Part shown: in pieces, positions 1-6,943 of the stretch
Position numbering within the stretch: position 1 is the stretch's first letter
Layout of the letters: every line of letters starts with the position of its first letter
NCBI RefSeq assembly: GCF_000515395.1
Contig: NZ_KI911782.1
Span: 5,362,070-5,426,069, forward strand
DNA from: Jiangella gansuensis DSM 44835
Lineage (GTDB): Bacteria > Actinomycetota > Actinomycetes > Jiangellales > Jiangellaceae
Direction: 5' to 3'
Length of the DNA stretch: 64,000 nucleotides
Translations under genes and position numbers: made by a program
The notes under the pieces: generated by a model
What the model was told of the DNA's origin: nothing
Seen by the model: only the letters and a program-made list of their open reading frames with translations
Database searches by the model: none

Positions 1-434
1 TGGAGCTGGCCCGCCGGGCCGGCGCCACCGTCGTCGTCGACGGGTCCGCCGAGCCCGACGTCGCCGCCGCGGTCCGCGATGCCACCGGCGGCGGAGCGCA
101 CGTGTCCATCGATGCCCTGGGCTGCACCACCACGTTCCAGAACTCCCTACGCGGGCTGCGCAAGCGCGGCCGGCACGTGCAGGCCGGGCTGCTGCTGGCC
201 GAGCACGCCACCCAGGCCGTGGCCATGGGCCCGGTCGTGGCGAACGAGTTGGAGATCCTCGGCAGCCACGGCATGGCAGCACACGACTACCCGCCGATGC
301 TCGCGGAGATCGCGGCCGGGACGCTGCGGCCGGAGCTGCTCATCGGCCGCGAGCTGACGCTGGAGGACGGCGTGGACGCACTGCTGGCCATGTCGCACGG
401 CTCACCCGCGGGCGTCACGATCCTGCGCCCGTAG
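1..434 (+). CDS. zinc-type alcohol dehydrogenase, 3' end only
   Basis: C-terminal 143 residues of a medium-chain dehydrogenase/reductase; the first complete codon is at base 3 and the start lies outside the window. The visible part runs from the end of the nucleotide-binding Rossmann fold (GATVVVDGS, then TGGGAHVSIDALG, the usual MDR pattern) through the segment GLRKRGRHVQAGLL to the C-terminus. The family oxidises or reduces alcohols/aldehydes with NAD(P)H in the cytoplasm; the catalytic zinc ligands would be in the missing N-terminal half, so zinc dependence is inferred. The stop is followed directly by a heptanucleotide tandem repeat. Substrate unknown. Confidence 0.8.
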   Translation, partial: ELARRAGATVVVDGSAEPDVAAAVRDATGGGAHVSIDALGCTTTFQNSLRGLRKRGRHVQAGLLLAEHATQAVAMGPVVANELEILGSHGMAAHDYPPMLAEIAAGTLRPELLIGRELTLEDGVDALLAMSHGSPAGVTILRP

Positions 435-476
435 CCTGCCGCCTGCCGCCTGCCGCCTGCCGCCTGCCGCCTGCCG
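435..476. repeat. six perfect CCTGCCG heptanucleotide repeats
   Basis: Six uninterrupted copies of CCTGCCG start at the first base after the TAG stop of the dehydrogenase and run into the dispersed palindromic element at 478. A perfect 7-bp array of this kind is expected to vary in copy number by replication slippage. It is not translated in frame with the preceding gene. Confidence 0.9.
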
Positions 477-477
477 C

Positions 478-547
478 GAAATGATCACGTGGACCATGGG
501 TGCTCCCGCTCCACCAGGAATGCTTGCCTGCCGGAGCGGGAGAACGC
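478..547 (+). repeat. dispersed palindromic element, copy 1
   Basis: One of five copies in the window. It starts with AAATGATCACGT, continues through CATGGGTGCTCCCGCTCC, contains the core CACCAGGAATGCTTGCCTG and ends with GAGCGGGAGAACGCC. CTCCCGCTCC pairs with GGAGCGGGAG around the core, so the element can fold into a long hairpin. It lies between the dehydrogenase and the first DUF1906 gene. Confidence 0.85.
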
Positions 548-592
548 CTGGTGGTGTCCGCGAACCCCTTACCGTGACCGATCCGAGGTGAT

Positions 593-1462
593 ATGACTGA
601 TGGCATGACTCTGCGACGAGGCCCCGTCATGGCTGTGCTGGTGTCCCTGGCCGCGGTTCTGACCGGCAGCACGGCGGCGGCCACCATGTCGCCCGTGTCT
701 CCGACGGCGGAACCCGAACAGGTACCGGTGGCGATGCCGGAACCCACCATCGCCCAGGGTCTCGGGTTCGACACCTGCACGGCGCCCTCGGTCGCCGCCC
801 TGCAGGCCTGGTGGGGCACCTCGCCGTACGAGACGGTGAACATCTACTTCGGCGGGCTCAACCGGGGCTGCCGGCAGCCCAACCTCACCCCGGAATGGGT
901 TCAGTCGGTCACCGGCATCGGCTGGGGCCTCCTGCCCACCTACATGGGTCACCAGCCCAGCTGCATGCTCGGCAACAAGCCGCACCGCTTCACCGAGGCC
1001 AACGCCAGCTCCATCGGAACGTCCGACGCCGAGGACGCTGTCGCGCAGGCGCAGGCCCTCGGGCTACTCTCGGGCAGCGCCCTCTACGCCGACGTCGAGC
1101 ACTACGACCGCACCGACTCCTCGTGCGTCAACGCGGTGCGCAACTACGTGTCCGCGTGGGTGCGCACGCTGCACGCGGCCGAGTACCGCGCCGGTGTCTA
1201 CGTACACCAGAACTCGGGGCTGATCGACCTCTCCGCCGTCTACGACTCACCCGACCACGCCCGCCCGGACGCCGTCTGGATGGCCCGTTGGGATGGCAAC
1301 CCAGCGCTGACGGGCTGGCCCACCGCACCGGACAGCCAGTGGTCGAATCATCAGCGGGCCAAGCAGTACCTGGGCGACCACGACGAGACGTGGGGCGGCG
1401 TCACCATCAACATCGACAGCGACTCCCTGGACGCGCCCATCGCCACGGTTGCAGGTCGGTAA
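593..1462 (+). CDS. secreted DUF1906 (Rv2525c-like glycoside-hydrolase-like) protein, single domain
   Basis: 289 residues. An N-terminal signal peptide (RR at 8-9, hydrophobic run 11-25, Ala-rich end near 30) is followed by a DUF1906 domain from about residue 56 to the C-terminus, recognised by GFDTCTAPS, FGGLNRGC, ALYADVEHYD and YVHQNSG. The fold is a TIM barrel related to glycoside hydrolases; mycobacterial Rv2525c is the reference member and no substrate is established. ATG at 593 sits very close to GAGGTG (585-590), so ATG at 605 is an alternative start. It is followed after 72 bp by a longer paralogue on the same strand, indicating a local duplication. Confidence 0.85.
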   Translation: MTDGMTLRRGPVMAVLVSLAAVLTGSTAAATMSPVSPTAEPEQVPVAMPEPTIAQGLGFDTCTAPSVAALQAWWGTSPYETVNIYFGGLNRGCRQPNLTPEWVQSVTGIGWGLLPTYMGHQPSCMLGNKPHRFTEANASSIGTSDAEDAVAQAQALGLLSGSALYADVEHYDRTDSSCVNAVRNYVSAWVRTLHAAEYRAGVYVHQNSGLIDLSAVYDSPDHARPDAVWMARWDGNPALTGWPTAPDSQWSNHQRAKQYLGDHDETWGGVTINIDSDSLDAPIATVAGR

Positions 1463-1534
1463 CGTCTGCGAATCCGCACGTCAACCGCCCGTTCCCCGGA
1501 GCACACTCAAGGAGGTAGGGACGGGGGGTCGGCC

Positions 1535-2863
1535 ATGAGACGCTGGACGCGCAGCTTCACCCGGGCGGCCGGCGTCGTCATCGGATCGGCGACGCTCGTG
1601 GTCGCCGCACTCACGGCGCCGGCCAGCGGCTACCCGGCCACCCCTGGCATCTACCCGCCGGGGTCGTCGGCCACCATGACCACCGGGCGCGGCTTCGACA
1701 CCTGCACGGCACCGTCGCTGGCGGCGCTGCGGGCCTGGCTGGCGTCGCCGTTCCGCACCGTCAACATCTACTTCGGTGGCGTGAACCGCGGCTGCGCGCA
1801 GCCGAACCTCACCGCGGCGTGGGTCCGGGACGCCACCTCGATGGGCTGGCGCCTGCTGCCCACGTATTTCGGCCGGCAGCCGTTCTGTATGGTCGGCAAC
1901 AAACCACATCGCTACACCGCAGCCGACGCCGGCTCGTTCGGCACCTCCGACGGCCAGGACGCGGTGGCCCGGGCTCGCGCTTTGGGGCTGCTGCCGGGCA
2001 GCGCCCTGTATGCCGACGTCGAACACTACGACCGCTCCAACACGTCCTGCGTACTGGCGGTGCGGCGGTACGTGTCGGCGTGGACGCTGGCCGTGCATGC
2101 CGCGGGCTATCTGGCCGGCGTGTACGTGCACCAAGACTCGGGTCTGGTCGACCTCGCCGCCACGTACAACTCGGCGAGCTATGCCCGGCCGGATGCGGTG
2201 TGGATGGCTCGCTGGGACGGCAACCCCGCGTTGACCGGCTGGCCCACTGCGTCGAACAGCGCGTGGGCCGGACACCAGCGGGCCAAGCAGTACCTGGGCG
2301 ACCACAACGAGACGTGGGGCGGCGTCACCATCAACATCGACAGCGACTCCCTGGACGCGCCGGTCGCCACCGTCGCCCGCGGGTTCCGGGTGACCAGCAC
2401 GGTCGGGCTGGCCACCCGCAGCGGACCGTCGGCGACGTACCCGCAGGTGGGCCGGCGCGACCCGGGCAGCACGCTGGCGGTCGTCTGCCAAGGGCTCGGT
2501 CAGCGGGTCGGCACCACGTCGGTGTGGGACCGATTGTCCGACGGCTCCTGGGTCACCGACCTCTACGTCTCCACCCCGTCGAAGACGACGTTCTCGGGCG
2601 GGCTGCCGCGTTGCACATACCCGGGCCAGGTGACGAGCGCGACAGCGCTGACCGCGCGCACTGGACCGGGCACGTCGTACCCGGCCACCGGCGCCGCCTT
2701 GCCGCCCGGCGCGCTGGCGTGGGTGATGTGCCAGGCACTCGGCTCGCCGGTCGGCACCAGCCGGGTGTGGAACCGGCTGCACGACGGGCGCTGGGTCAGC
2801 GACTACTACGTGTCGAACCGTTCGGCGTCCACATGGAGCACACCGGTCCCACGGTGTCCCTGA
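1535..2863 (+). CDS. secreted DUF1906 protein with two C-terminal SH3-like domains
   Basis: 442 residues. It has a signal peptide (RRWTRSFTRAAG, then a hydrophobic stretch to about 30), a DUF1906 domain at about 50-280, and two tandem bacterial SH3-like modules at about 285-360 and 365-440, each with a TARTGPGTSYP- or ATRSGPSATYP-type motif. SH3b modules usually bind peptidoglycan peptides, so a cell-wall location is inferred. The start is supported by GGAGGT at 1511-1516. It is a paralogue of the preceding gene; an 86-bp stretch near the end of the catalytic domain (about 2276-2361) differs from the same stretch in the upstream gene at one base only, although the rest has diverged. Confidence 0.87.
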   Translation: MRRWTRSFTRAAGVVIGSATLVVAALTAPASGYPATPGIYPPGSSATMTTGRGFDTCTAPSLAALRAWLASPFRTVNIYFGGVNRGCAQPNLTAAWVRDATSMGWRLLPTYFGRQPFCMVGNKPHRYTAADAGSFGTSDGQDAVARARALGLLPGSALYADVEHYDRSNTSCVLAVRRYVSAWTLAVHAAGYLAGVYVHQDSGLVDLAATYNSASYARPDAVWMARWDGNPALTGWPTASNSAWAGHQRAKQYLGDHNETWGGVTINIDSDSLDAPVATVARGFRVTSTVGLATRSGPSATYPQVGRRDPGSTLAVVCQGLGQRVGTTSVWDRLSDGSWVTDLYVSTPSKTTFSGGLPRCTYPGQVTSATALTARTGPGTSYPATGAALPPGALAWVMCQALGSPVGTSRVWNRLHDGRWVSDYYVSNRSASTWSTPVPRCP

Positions 2864-2924
2864 CCGGCGACGACGCCGAAAACCCGTTGCCGGCCCACCG
2901 GTGGTGCCGTAGCGTCCTGGAGCC

Positions 2925-3302
2925 ATGGCGGCCCTGCGCGAGATCGTGATCGACTGCCGGCACGCACCGAGCCTGGCCCGATTCTGGGCGGCGGCGCTCG
3001 ACGACTATGACGTCCTGCCCTACGACGACGCCGAGATCGCCCGGCTCGCGGCGCTCGGCCTCACCCCGGAGACCGACCCGACGGTGGCCGTCGGCGGTTC
3101 CGGCCCGACGCTGTTCTTCCAGCAGGTACCCGAGCCGAAAACCACCAAGAACCGCATCCACCTCGACATCGAGGCGGTCGACCGCGACACGGAGGTCCGG
3201 CGGCTGGAGGCGCTCGGCGCGACGGTCCACCGCCGGTTGGAGCGGTGGACCGTCATGCTCGACCCCGAGGGCAACGAGTTCTGCGTCGCTTCTCCCGACT
3301 GA
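2925..3302 (+). CDS. VOC/glyoxalase-like domain protein
   Basis: 125 residues, one vicinal-oxygen-chelate module: IVIDCRHAPSLARFWAAAL at the N-terminus (first beta-alpha unit) and HLDIEAVDRDTEVRRLEALGA followed by VMLDPEGNEFCV at the end. This matches small actinobacterial glyoxalase-like proteins often annotated as VOC family. The second-half DPEGNEFC motif is the usual metal/ligand-side strand. GGAG lies just before the ATG. It converges on the ABC permease gene with only 12 bp between stops. Substrate unknown. Confidence 0.85.
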   Translation: MAALREIVIDCRHAPSLARFWAAALDDYDVLPYDDAEIARLAALGLTPETDPTVAVGGSGPTLFFQQVPEPKTTKNRIHLDIEAVDRDTEVRRLEALGATVHRRLERWTVMLDPEGNEFCVASPD

Positions 3303-3314
3303 ACCGAGCCCAGC

Positions 3315-5558
3315 TCAGTCCACAGCGACGGCTGCGGCCGCTGCCCTCCCCCGGACGGCGCGCCAGCCCGGCAGCAAGGATGCCGCCAGCGTGAGCACCA
3401 GCGCGGCACCGACCACCCCCAGGTAGATCAGCGGCGAGCCCGACGGCGTCAGGGAATCGGTCCGGGCCAGGCTGAACGGCACCAGCGTCGCGAGGGACGC
3501 CACCGTCCCCAGCACGACCCCCACACTCGCGACCAGCAGCCCTTCCAGGCTCACCATCCGCAGTACTTGGGCGCGGGTGGCTCCGGTGAGCCGCTGTAGG
3601 CCGAACTCGCGACGGCGTGCCCCTGTGCTGGACGACAGCGTGTTGATCACGGAGATGGCCGCGTACGCGCCGATCATGGCCAGGATCGTGTAGTTGGCGA
3701 AGGCCTGCGTCTGCTGCTGCTCGCCGTGTGCCTCGAACAGCGCGTCCCAGTCGTCGACCGTGAGGCCCGGCTCGGCCGCGGCCAGCTCGGTCAAGGCGCC
3801 GACGACGGCGTCCGGGTCACCTCCGGCGGCCACCAGCACTTCGTGGACCGCGCCGTCCGTCGTGTGCGGCGCCAGCACGTCGGCCGGGAGCAGCAGGCTG
3901 TCGTAGTCGTCGGCGGCGTCGAACGTGGCGGCGACAGCGACGTCCAGGGCGCTGCCGTCGCCGAGCCGCAGCGTCATCGTGTCGCCGATGCCGACACCCA
4001 AGCCGGCCGCGTGGTCGGCAGCCAGCGCCACGGCCTCGCCGCGCAGGTCGCTCAGGTCGCCGTCGACGGTGGCGACGGCGGTGGTGGCGGCCGCGCCCGC
4101 AGGCGTCACGCCTCGAAGGGTCCAGCCTTCTTCACTCTGCGAGCTGTCGCGCGGGCTCTCGACGAACCCGGTGCTGCGAACGTGCGCCGAGGCGCCGGCG
4201 ACTCCTGGGAGGGCGGTGATCCGCTCCACCAGGTCAGGGTCGGCCGGGTCCGCCGAGGTGACGACGGCGTCGGCGACCAAGCCGTCGGCGAAGGCCTCGC
4301 GGGTCGCGGCGTTCTCGGTCGACTGCTGGTACAGCATGCCGGTCGCGATCCCGGTGAGCAGGACGACCGGGGTGACGACGGCGGCCGTCCGGCCGACGCG
4401 AGCCCGGGTGTTCAGCACCGCCAGGTGACCGGCCGTTCCGGTGACCGCTCGCAGCGGCCACTGCAGCACCGCCGTGACGGCTCGCGTCAGCATAGGGCTG
4501 AGCAGCGCCAGCCCGATGGCCCACAGCAGGACGGCGGGGCCGGCGGTGCTCGCCGTCAACGGCCCGCTCATCACCGTGATCGTGACCACGCCGAGCGCGG
4601 TGCCGCCTGCGAGCGCCAACAGCGCGAAGAACACGCGCCACCGGCTCATACGCGCGCGATCCAGGCTGACCTCGGCCAGCGCCTCGGCCGGCCGGACGGT
4701 GCCCGCGCGCCGACCGGCCACCAGAGCCGCGCTGACTGCGGCGAGGGTGGCCGCACCAACGGCCGTCACCAACGGGATCCATCCCTGCCGGAACTCCACG
4801 CGCCCGGAAACCACTCCGGCGTCGGCCATGCGGTCGAACAGGAACTCGCCGAGCCAGCTGCCGGGCACCACGGCCAGCGCGGTGGCGATCAGCGACAGCA
4901 CCAGCGTCTCGCCCACCACCATCCGGCGCAGCTGGACCGGCGTCGCGCCGACCGCGCGCAGCAGCGCCAGCTCGCGGCCGCGCTGCTGTATCGAAAGCGC
5001 CATCATCGAGGCGACGCCGAACATCGAGACGACGATCGCGAACCCACCGAACGCACCCGCCAGAGCGATCAGGTCCTCACTGCTGGCGCTGGCCTCGGGG
5101 AGCTCCGCGACGCCGCGGTCGTCGCCGGCGAGCGTCGTCGTCGCGGTGCCGTCCAGGACGTGACTGACCCGGTCGTCGAGAGACTGGGCGTCGACGCCCG
5201 GTTCGGTCGTGACCGCGATGACGTCGACGGTGCCGGCCGGGGCCGGGTCGTCCAGGACGAGCCCTTCGGCGTTGCGCACCCCGTCGACGGCCGCGACCGA
5301 GCCGACCAGGTCAGCGTCGACCCGGACCCGCTCGGTCAGCACCGCCGACTCCTCCGACCCGGGAATGTCGTACCGCTGGTCACCGGCGACGACGACGTCG
5401 GCACCGGCCAGTTCCTGAGGTGGCACCGCGGTGCGGATGCCGGTCTCCATCAGGCCACCGCAAGCCATCACGATGGCGGCGCCGAGGAACATCGCGACGA
5501 ACGCCGCGGTGAAGGTGCCGGCGCGGTGCCGCAGGGTGTGGGCGGCCAGCCGAATCAT
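3315..5558 (-). CDS. FtsX-type ABC transporter permease (MacB/LolC-like), no adjacent ATPase
   Basis: 747 residues. Architecture of a large FtsX-family permease: an N-terminal transmembrane helix (about 15-35), an extracytoplasmic domain, a first FtsX block at about 160-290 (MALSIQQRGRELALLRAVGAT is the cytoplasmic loop), central helices, a second periplasmic-type domain, and a second FtsX block at about 630-745 (RRREFGLQRLTGATRAQVLR). Such permeases work with a MacB-like ATPase, normally the gene just upstream. Here none is present: the 145 bp before the start hold only a short open frame ending in an ATGA overlap with this ATG. It may use an ATPase encoded elsewhere, or the partner has been lost. 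Confidence 0.85.
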   Translation of the reverse strand: MIRLAAHTLRHRAGTFTAAFVAMFLGAAIVMACGGLMETGIRTAVPPQELAGADVVVAGDQRYDIPGSEESAVLTERVRVDADLVGSVAAVDGVRNAEGLVLDDPAPAGTVDVIAVTTEPGVDAQSLDDRVSHVLDGTATTTLAGDDRGVAELPEASASSEDLIALAGAFGGFAIVVSMFGVASMMALSIQQRGRELALLRAVGATPVQLRRMVVGETLVLSLIATALAVVPGSWLGEFLFDRMADAGVVSGRVEFRQGWIPLVTAVGAATLAAVSAALVAGRRAGTVRPAEALAEVSLDRARMSRWRVFFALLALAGGTALGVVTITVMSGPLTASTAGPAVLLWAIGLALLSPMLTRAVTAVLQWPLRAVTGTAGHLAVLNTRARVGRTAAVVTPVVLLTGIATGMLYQQSTENAATREAFADGLVADAVVTSADPADPDLVERITALPGVAGASAHVRSTGFVESPRDSSQSEEGWTLRGVTPAGAAATTAVATVDGDLSDLRGEAVALAADHAAGLGVGIGDTMTLRLGDGSALDVAVAATFDAADDYDSLLLPADVLAPHTTDGAVHEVLVAAGGDPDAVVGALTELAAAEPGLTVDDWDALFEAHGEQQQTQAFANYTILAMIGAYAAISVINTLSSSTGARRREFGLQRLTGATRAQVLRMVSLEGLLVASVGVVLGTVASLATLVPFSLARTDSLTPSGSPLIYLGVVGAALVLTLAASLLPGWRAVRGRAAAAAVAVD

Positions 5559-5703
5559 CGAGCCACCGCCTGGAATGTCGGGTGCACCGGAACTCCCTCG
5601 TCGGTCGCGCGGGATGCGCGAGATCGAAACCGACGCTACGGAGCCAGGGCGGCCGGTCCCATGGCGCTGACCGGCGAGTGCGCGGTGGGGACAGCCCCAG
5701 GGG

Positions 5704-6267
5704 TCAGGCGTTGCGGGCGTCCCATTCCGGCCGGAGAATGCTCATGAGCAGGGCGTCGTAGCGCTGGCCGTCCCACACCAGCGCGTCCCGCAGCCGCCCC
5801 TCGAGCACGAAGCCGCACTTCTCGTACGCCCGCTGACCACGCTCGTTGAGCGAATACACCTCGAGCCCGACCCGGTGCACGCGGACCTCCTCGAACAGGT
5901 ACCGCAGGATCAGCCCGATAGCCTCGGGGCCGAGGCCGCGGCCCTGGTACTTCGCGACCAGGTCGATCCGGAACCCCGCGGACTCGTTGTCCGCGTCGGT
6001 CTCGTTGACGCTCAGTCCGCCCGCGTACTCGCCCGTCTCGACGTCCTCGATGGCGAAGTCGAGCCGGTCGTCCTGGTCGGCCCGGGTGGCGCAGAAGCGC
6101 TCGATCTGTTCGAGCGTGAAGGTCTGGTGCGTGCCGGTGAGCCGGTTGGACTCGGGGTCCTGCAGGGACGCGAAGACGGCAGCGGCGTGCCTGGGCTCCA
6201 GTGGGACGAGTCGGATGCGGTCTGCGGTGAGAGTCGGCGTGGTGGCGAGCGCAGCGGCGTTGATCAC
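5704..6267 (-). CDS. GNAT N-acetyltransferase, RimJ/RimL-like
   Basis: 187 residues matching GNAT acetyltransferases of the RimJ/RimL type (acetyl-CoA-dependent N-acetylation of protein N-termini or small amines). The acetyl-CoA pyrophosphate-binding loop is seen as YQGRGLGPEAIGLILRYLF (about 107-125), followed by the conserved VYSLNERGQRAYEKCGFVLEGRLRDAL. The N-terminal beta strand is RIRLVPLEPRHAAAVF. Same strand as the ABC permease with a 145-bp gap; a palindromic repeat element lies upstream. The natural acceptor cannot be predicted. Confidence 0.87.
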   Translation of the reverse strand: MINAAALATTPTLTADRIRLVPLEPRHAAAVFASLQDPESNRLTGTHQTFTLEQIERFCATRADQDDRLDFAIEDVETGEYAGGLSVNETDADNESAGFRIDLVAKYQGRGLGPEAIGLILRYLFEEVRVHRVGLEVYSLNERGQRAYEKCGFVLEGRLRDALVWDGQRYDALLMSILRPEWDARNA

Positions 6268-6331
6268 GCGAACTGTCTACCCGGGCCCGGATCGTGCCGG
6301 CAACGGGTTTACCGGGTTGCCCGGCCACCCC

Positions 6332-6403
6332 CAGGATTCCTTCCGCGCCACAAGGCAAGCATTCGTGGTGGAGCGTGAGGACCCATGCCGGACGTGATCA
6401 TTT
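6332..6403 (-). repeat. dispersed palindromic element, copy 2
   Basis: Read on the minus strand it starts AAATGATCACGTCC, continues CATGGGTCCTCACGCTCC, has the core CACCACGAATGCTTGCC and ends in GAAGGAATCCTGG. It is the most diverged copy in its second half. It lies upstream of the GNAT gene, so the element is not confined to 3' ends of genes. Confidence 0.75.
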
Positions 6404-6471
6404 CGAGGGTGGACGACGGGGTGAGGCGCGCAGGTGGGCGTGAGACAATGACGCGCGGTTCCACGCACGGC

Positions 6472-6506
6472 GAAGGCCCCTCGGAGTAAGGGTCCGAGGG
6501 GCCTTC
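6472..6506. terminator. perfect 14-bp stem-loop, terminator-like
   Basis: GAAGGCCCCTCGGA and TCCGAGGGGCCTTC pair perfectly around the 7-nt loop GTAAGGG. The shape and GGCCCC composition are those of actinobacterial intrinsic terminators, which often lack a long T tract; CTTCTC follows on the plus strand. No gene ends nearby on the plus strand. A 13-codon ATG frame (6449 to its TAA at 6488-6490, in the loop) leads into the stem, so a short attenuator-like RNA is possible. Confidence 0.55.
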
Positions 6507-6943
6507 TCAGACGACCGGAACCATCCATGCCGGCTGCCCGGCCGGATGTTCACCGCGCCCGATGTCACGGCTAGGGCGACGAAGCACACGATCAGCTCGC
6601 GGCTTCAGGGCTCTTCCGGTCTGCCGCACGGCTCCGTCAGTCACCCCGCGCATCGGACGCGGTCACCGGGTGGTCCCGGCGCGGTGAGCTGCCGTTCTCC
6701 GGACGGCCCGTCCTCGGCTCTCTCGACGCCTTCGACCAGGTCACCCTGGTTTCGAGCTTCGAATCGCCGGGGACGATGGAGCATTTCTAGTCCTCACCGG
6801 CAACCCGCACAAGAGGATCCGGGGAAGAAAATCCGGGTCCGGCGGAACCCACAGGACTGTCCACAGCCCGGCAGGCGTGGACGCTGCTGTTACGCACACC
6901 CCTGTGCACAGAATCTGTGGACAACCGTGCGCCGAGGACCGGC
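6507..6943. other. non-coding stretch with three TGTCCACA-like motifs
   Basis: No convincing gene on either strand. Close to its right end are CTGTCCACAG (6857-6866), CTGTGCACAG (6902-6911) and CTGTGGACAAC (6915-6925). The first and third resemble actinobacterial DnaA boxes (TTGTCCACA). The stretch is at the 3' end of the large minus-strand gene that follows. Confidence 0.4.

Noticed and set aside
3726-5747. 673-codon plus-strand frame over the ABC permease
   Set aside because: Same reason; the minus-strand frame encodes a recognisable FtsX permease and this one has only Arg/Gly/Gln-rich sequence.
6730-6790. possible tRNA because of a GGTTTCGAGCTTCGAATC stretch
   Set aside because: No acceptor stem, D-arm or anticodon arm can be folded around it.
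6857-6925. replication origin from DnaA-box-like motifs
   Set aside because: Only a few boxes, no AT-rich unwinding region and no dnaA, dnaN or gyr genes nearby.
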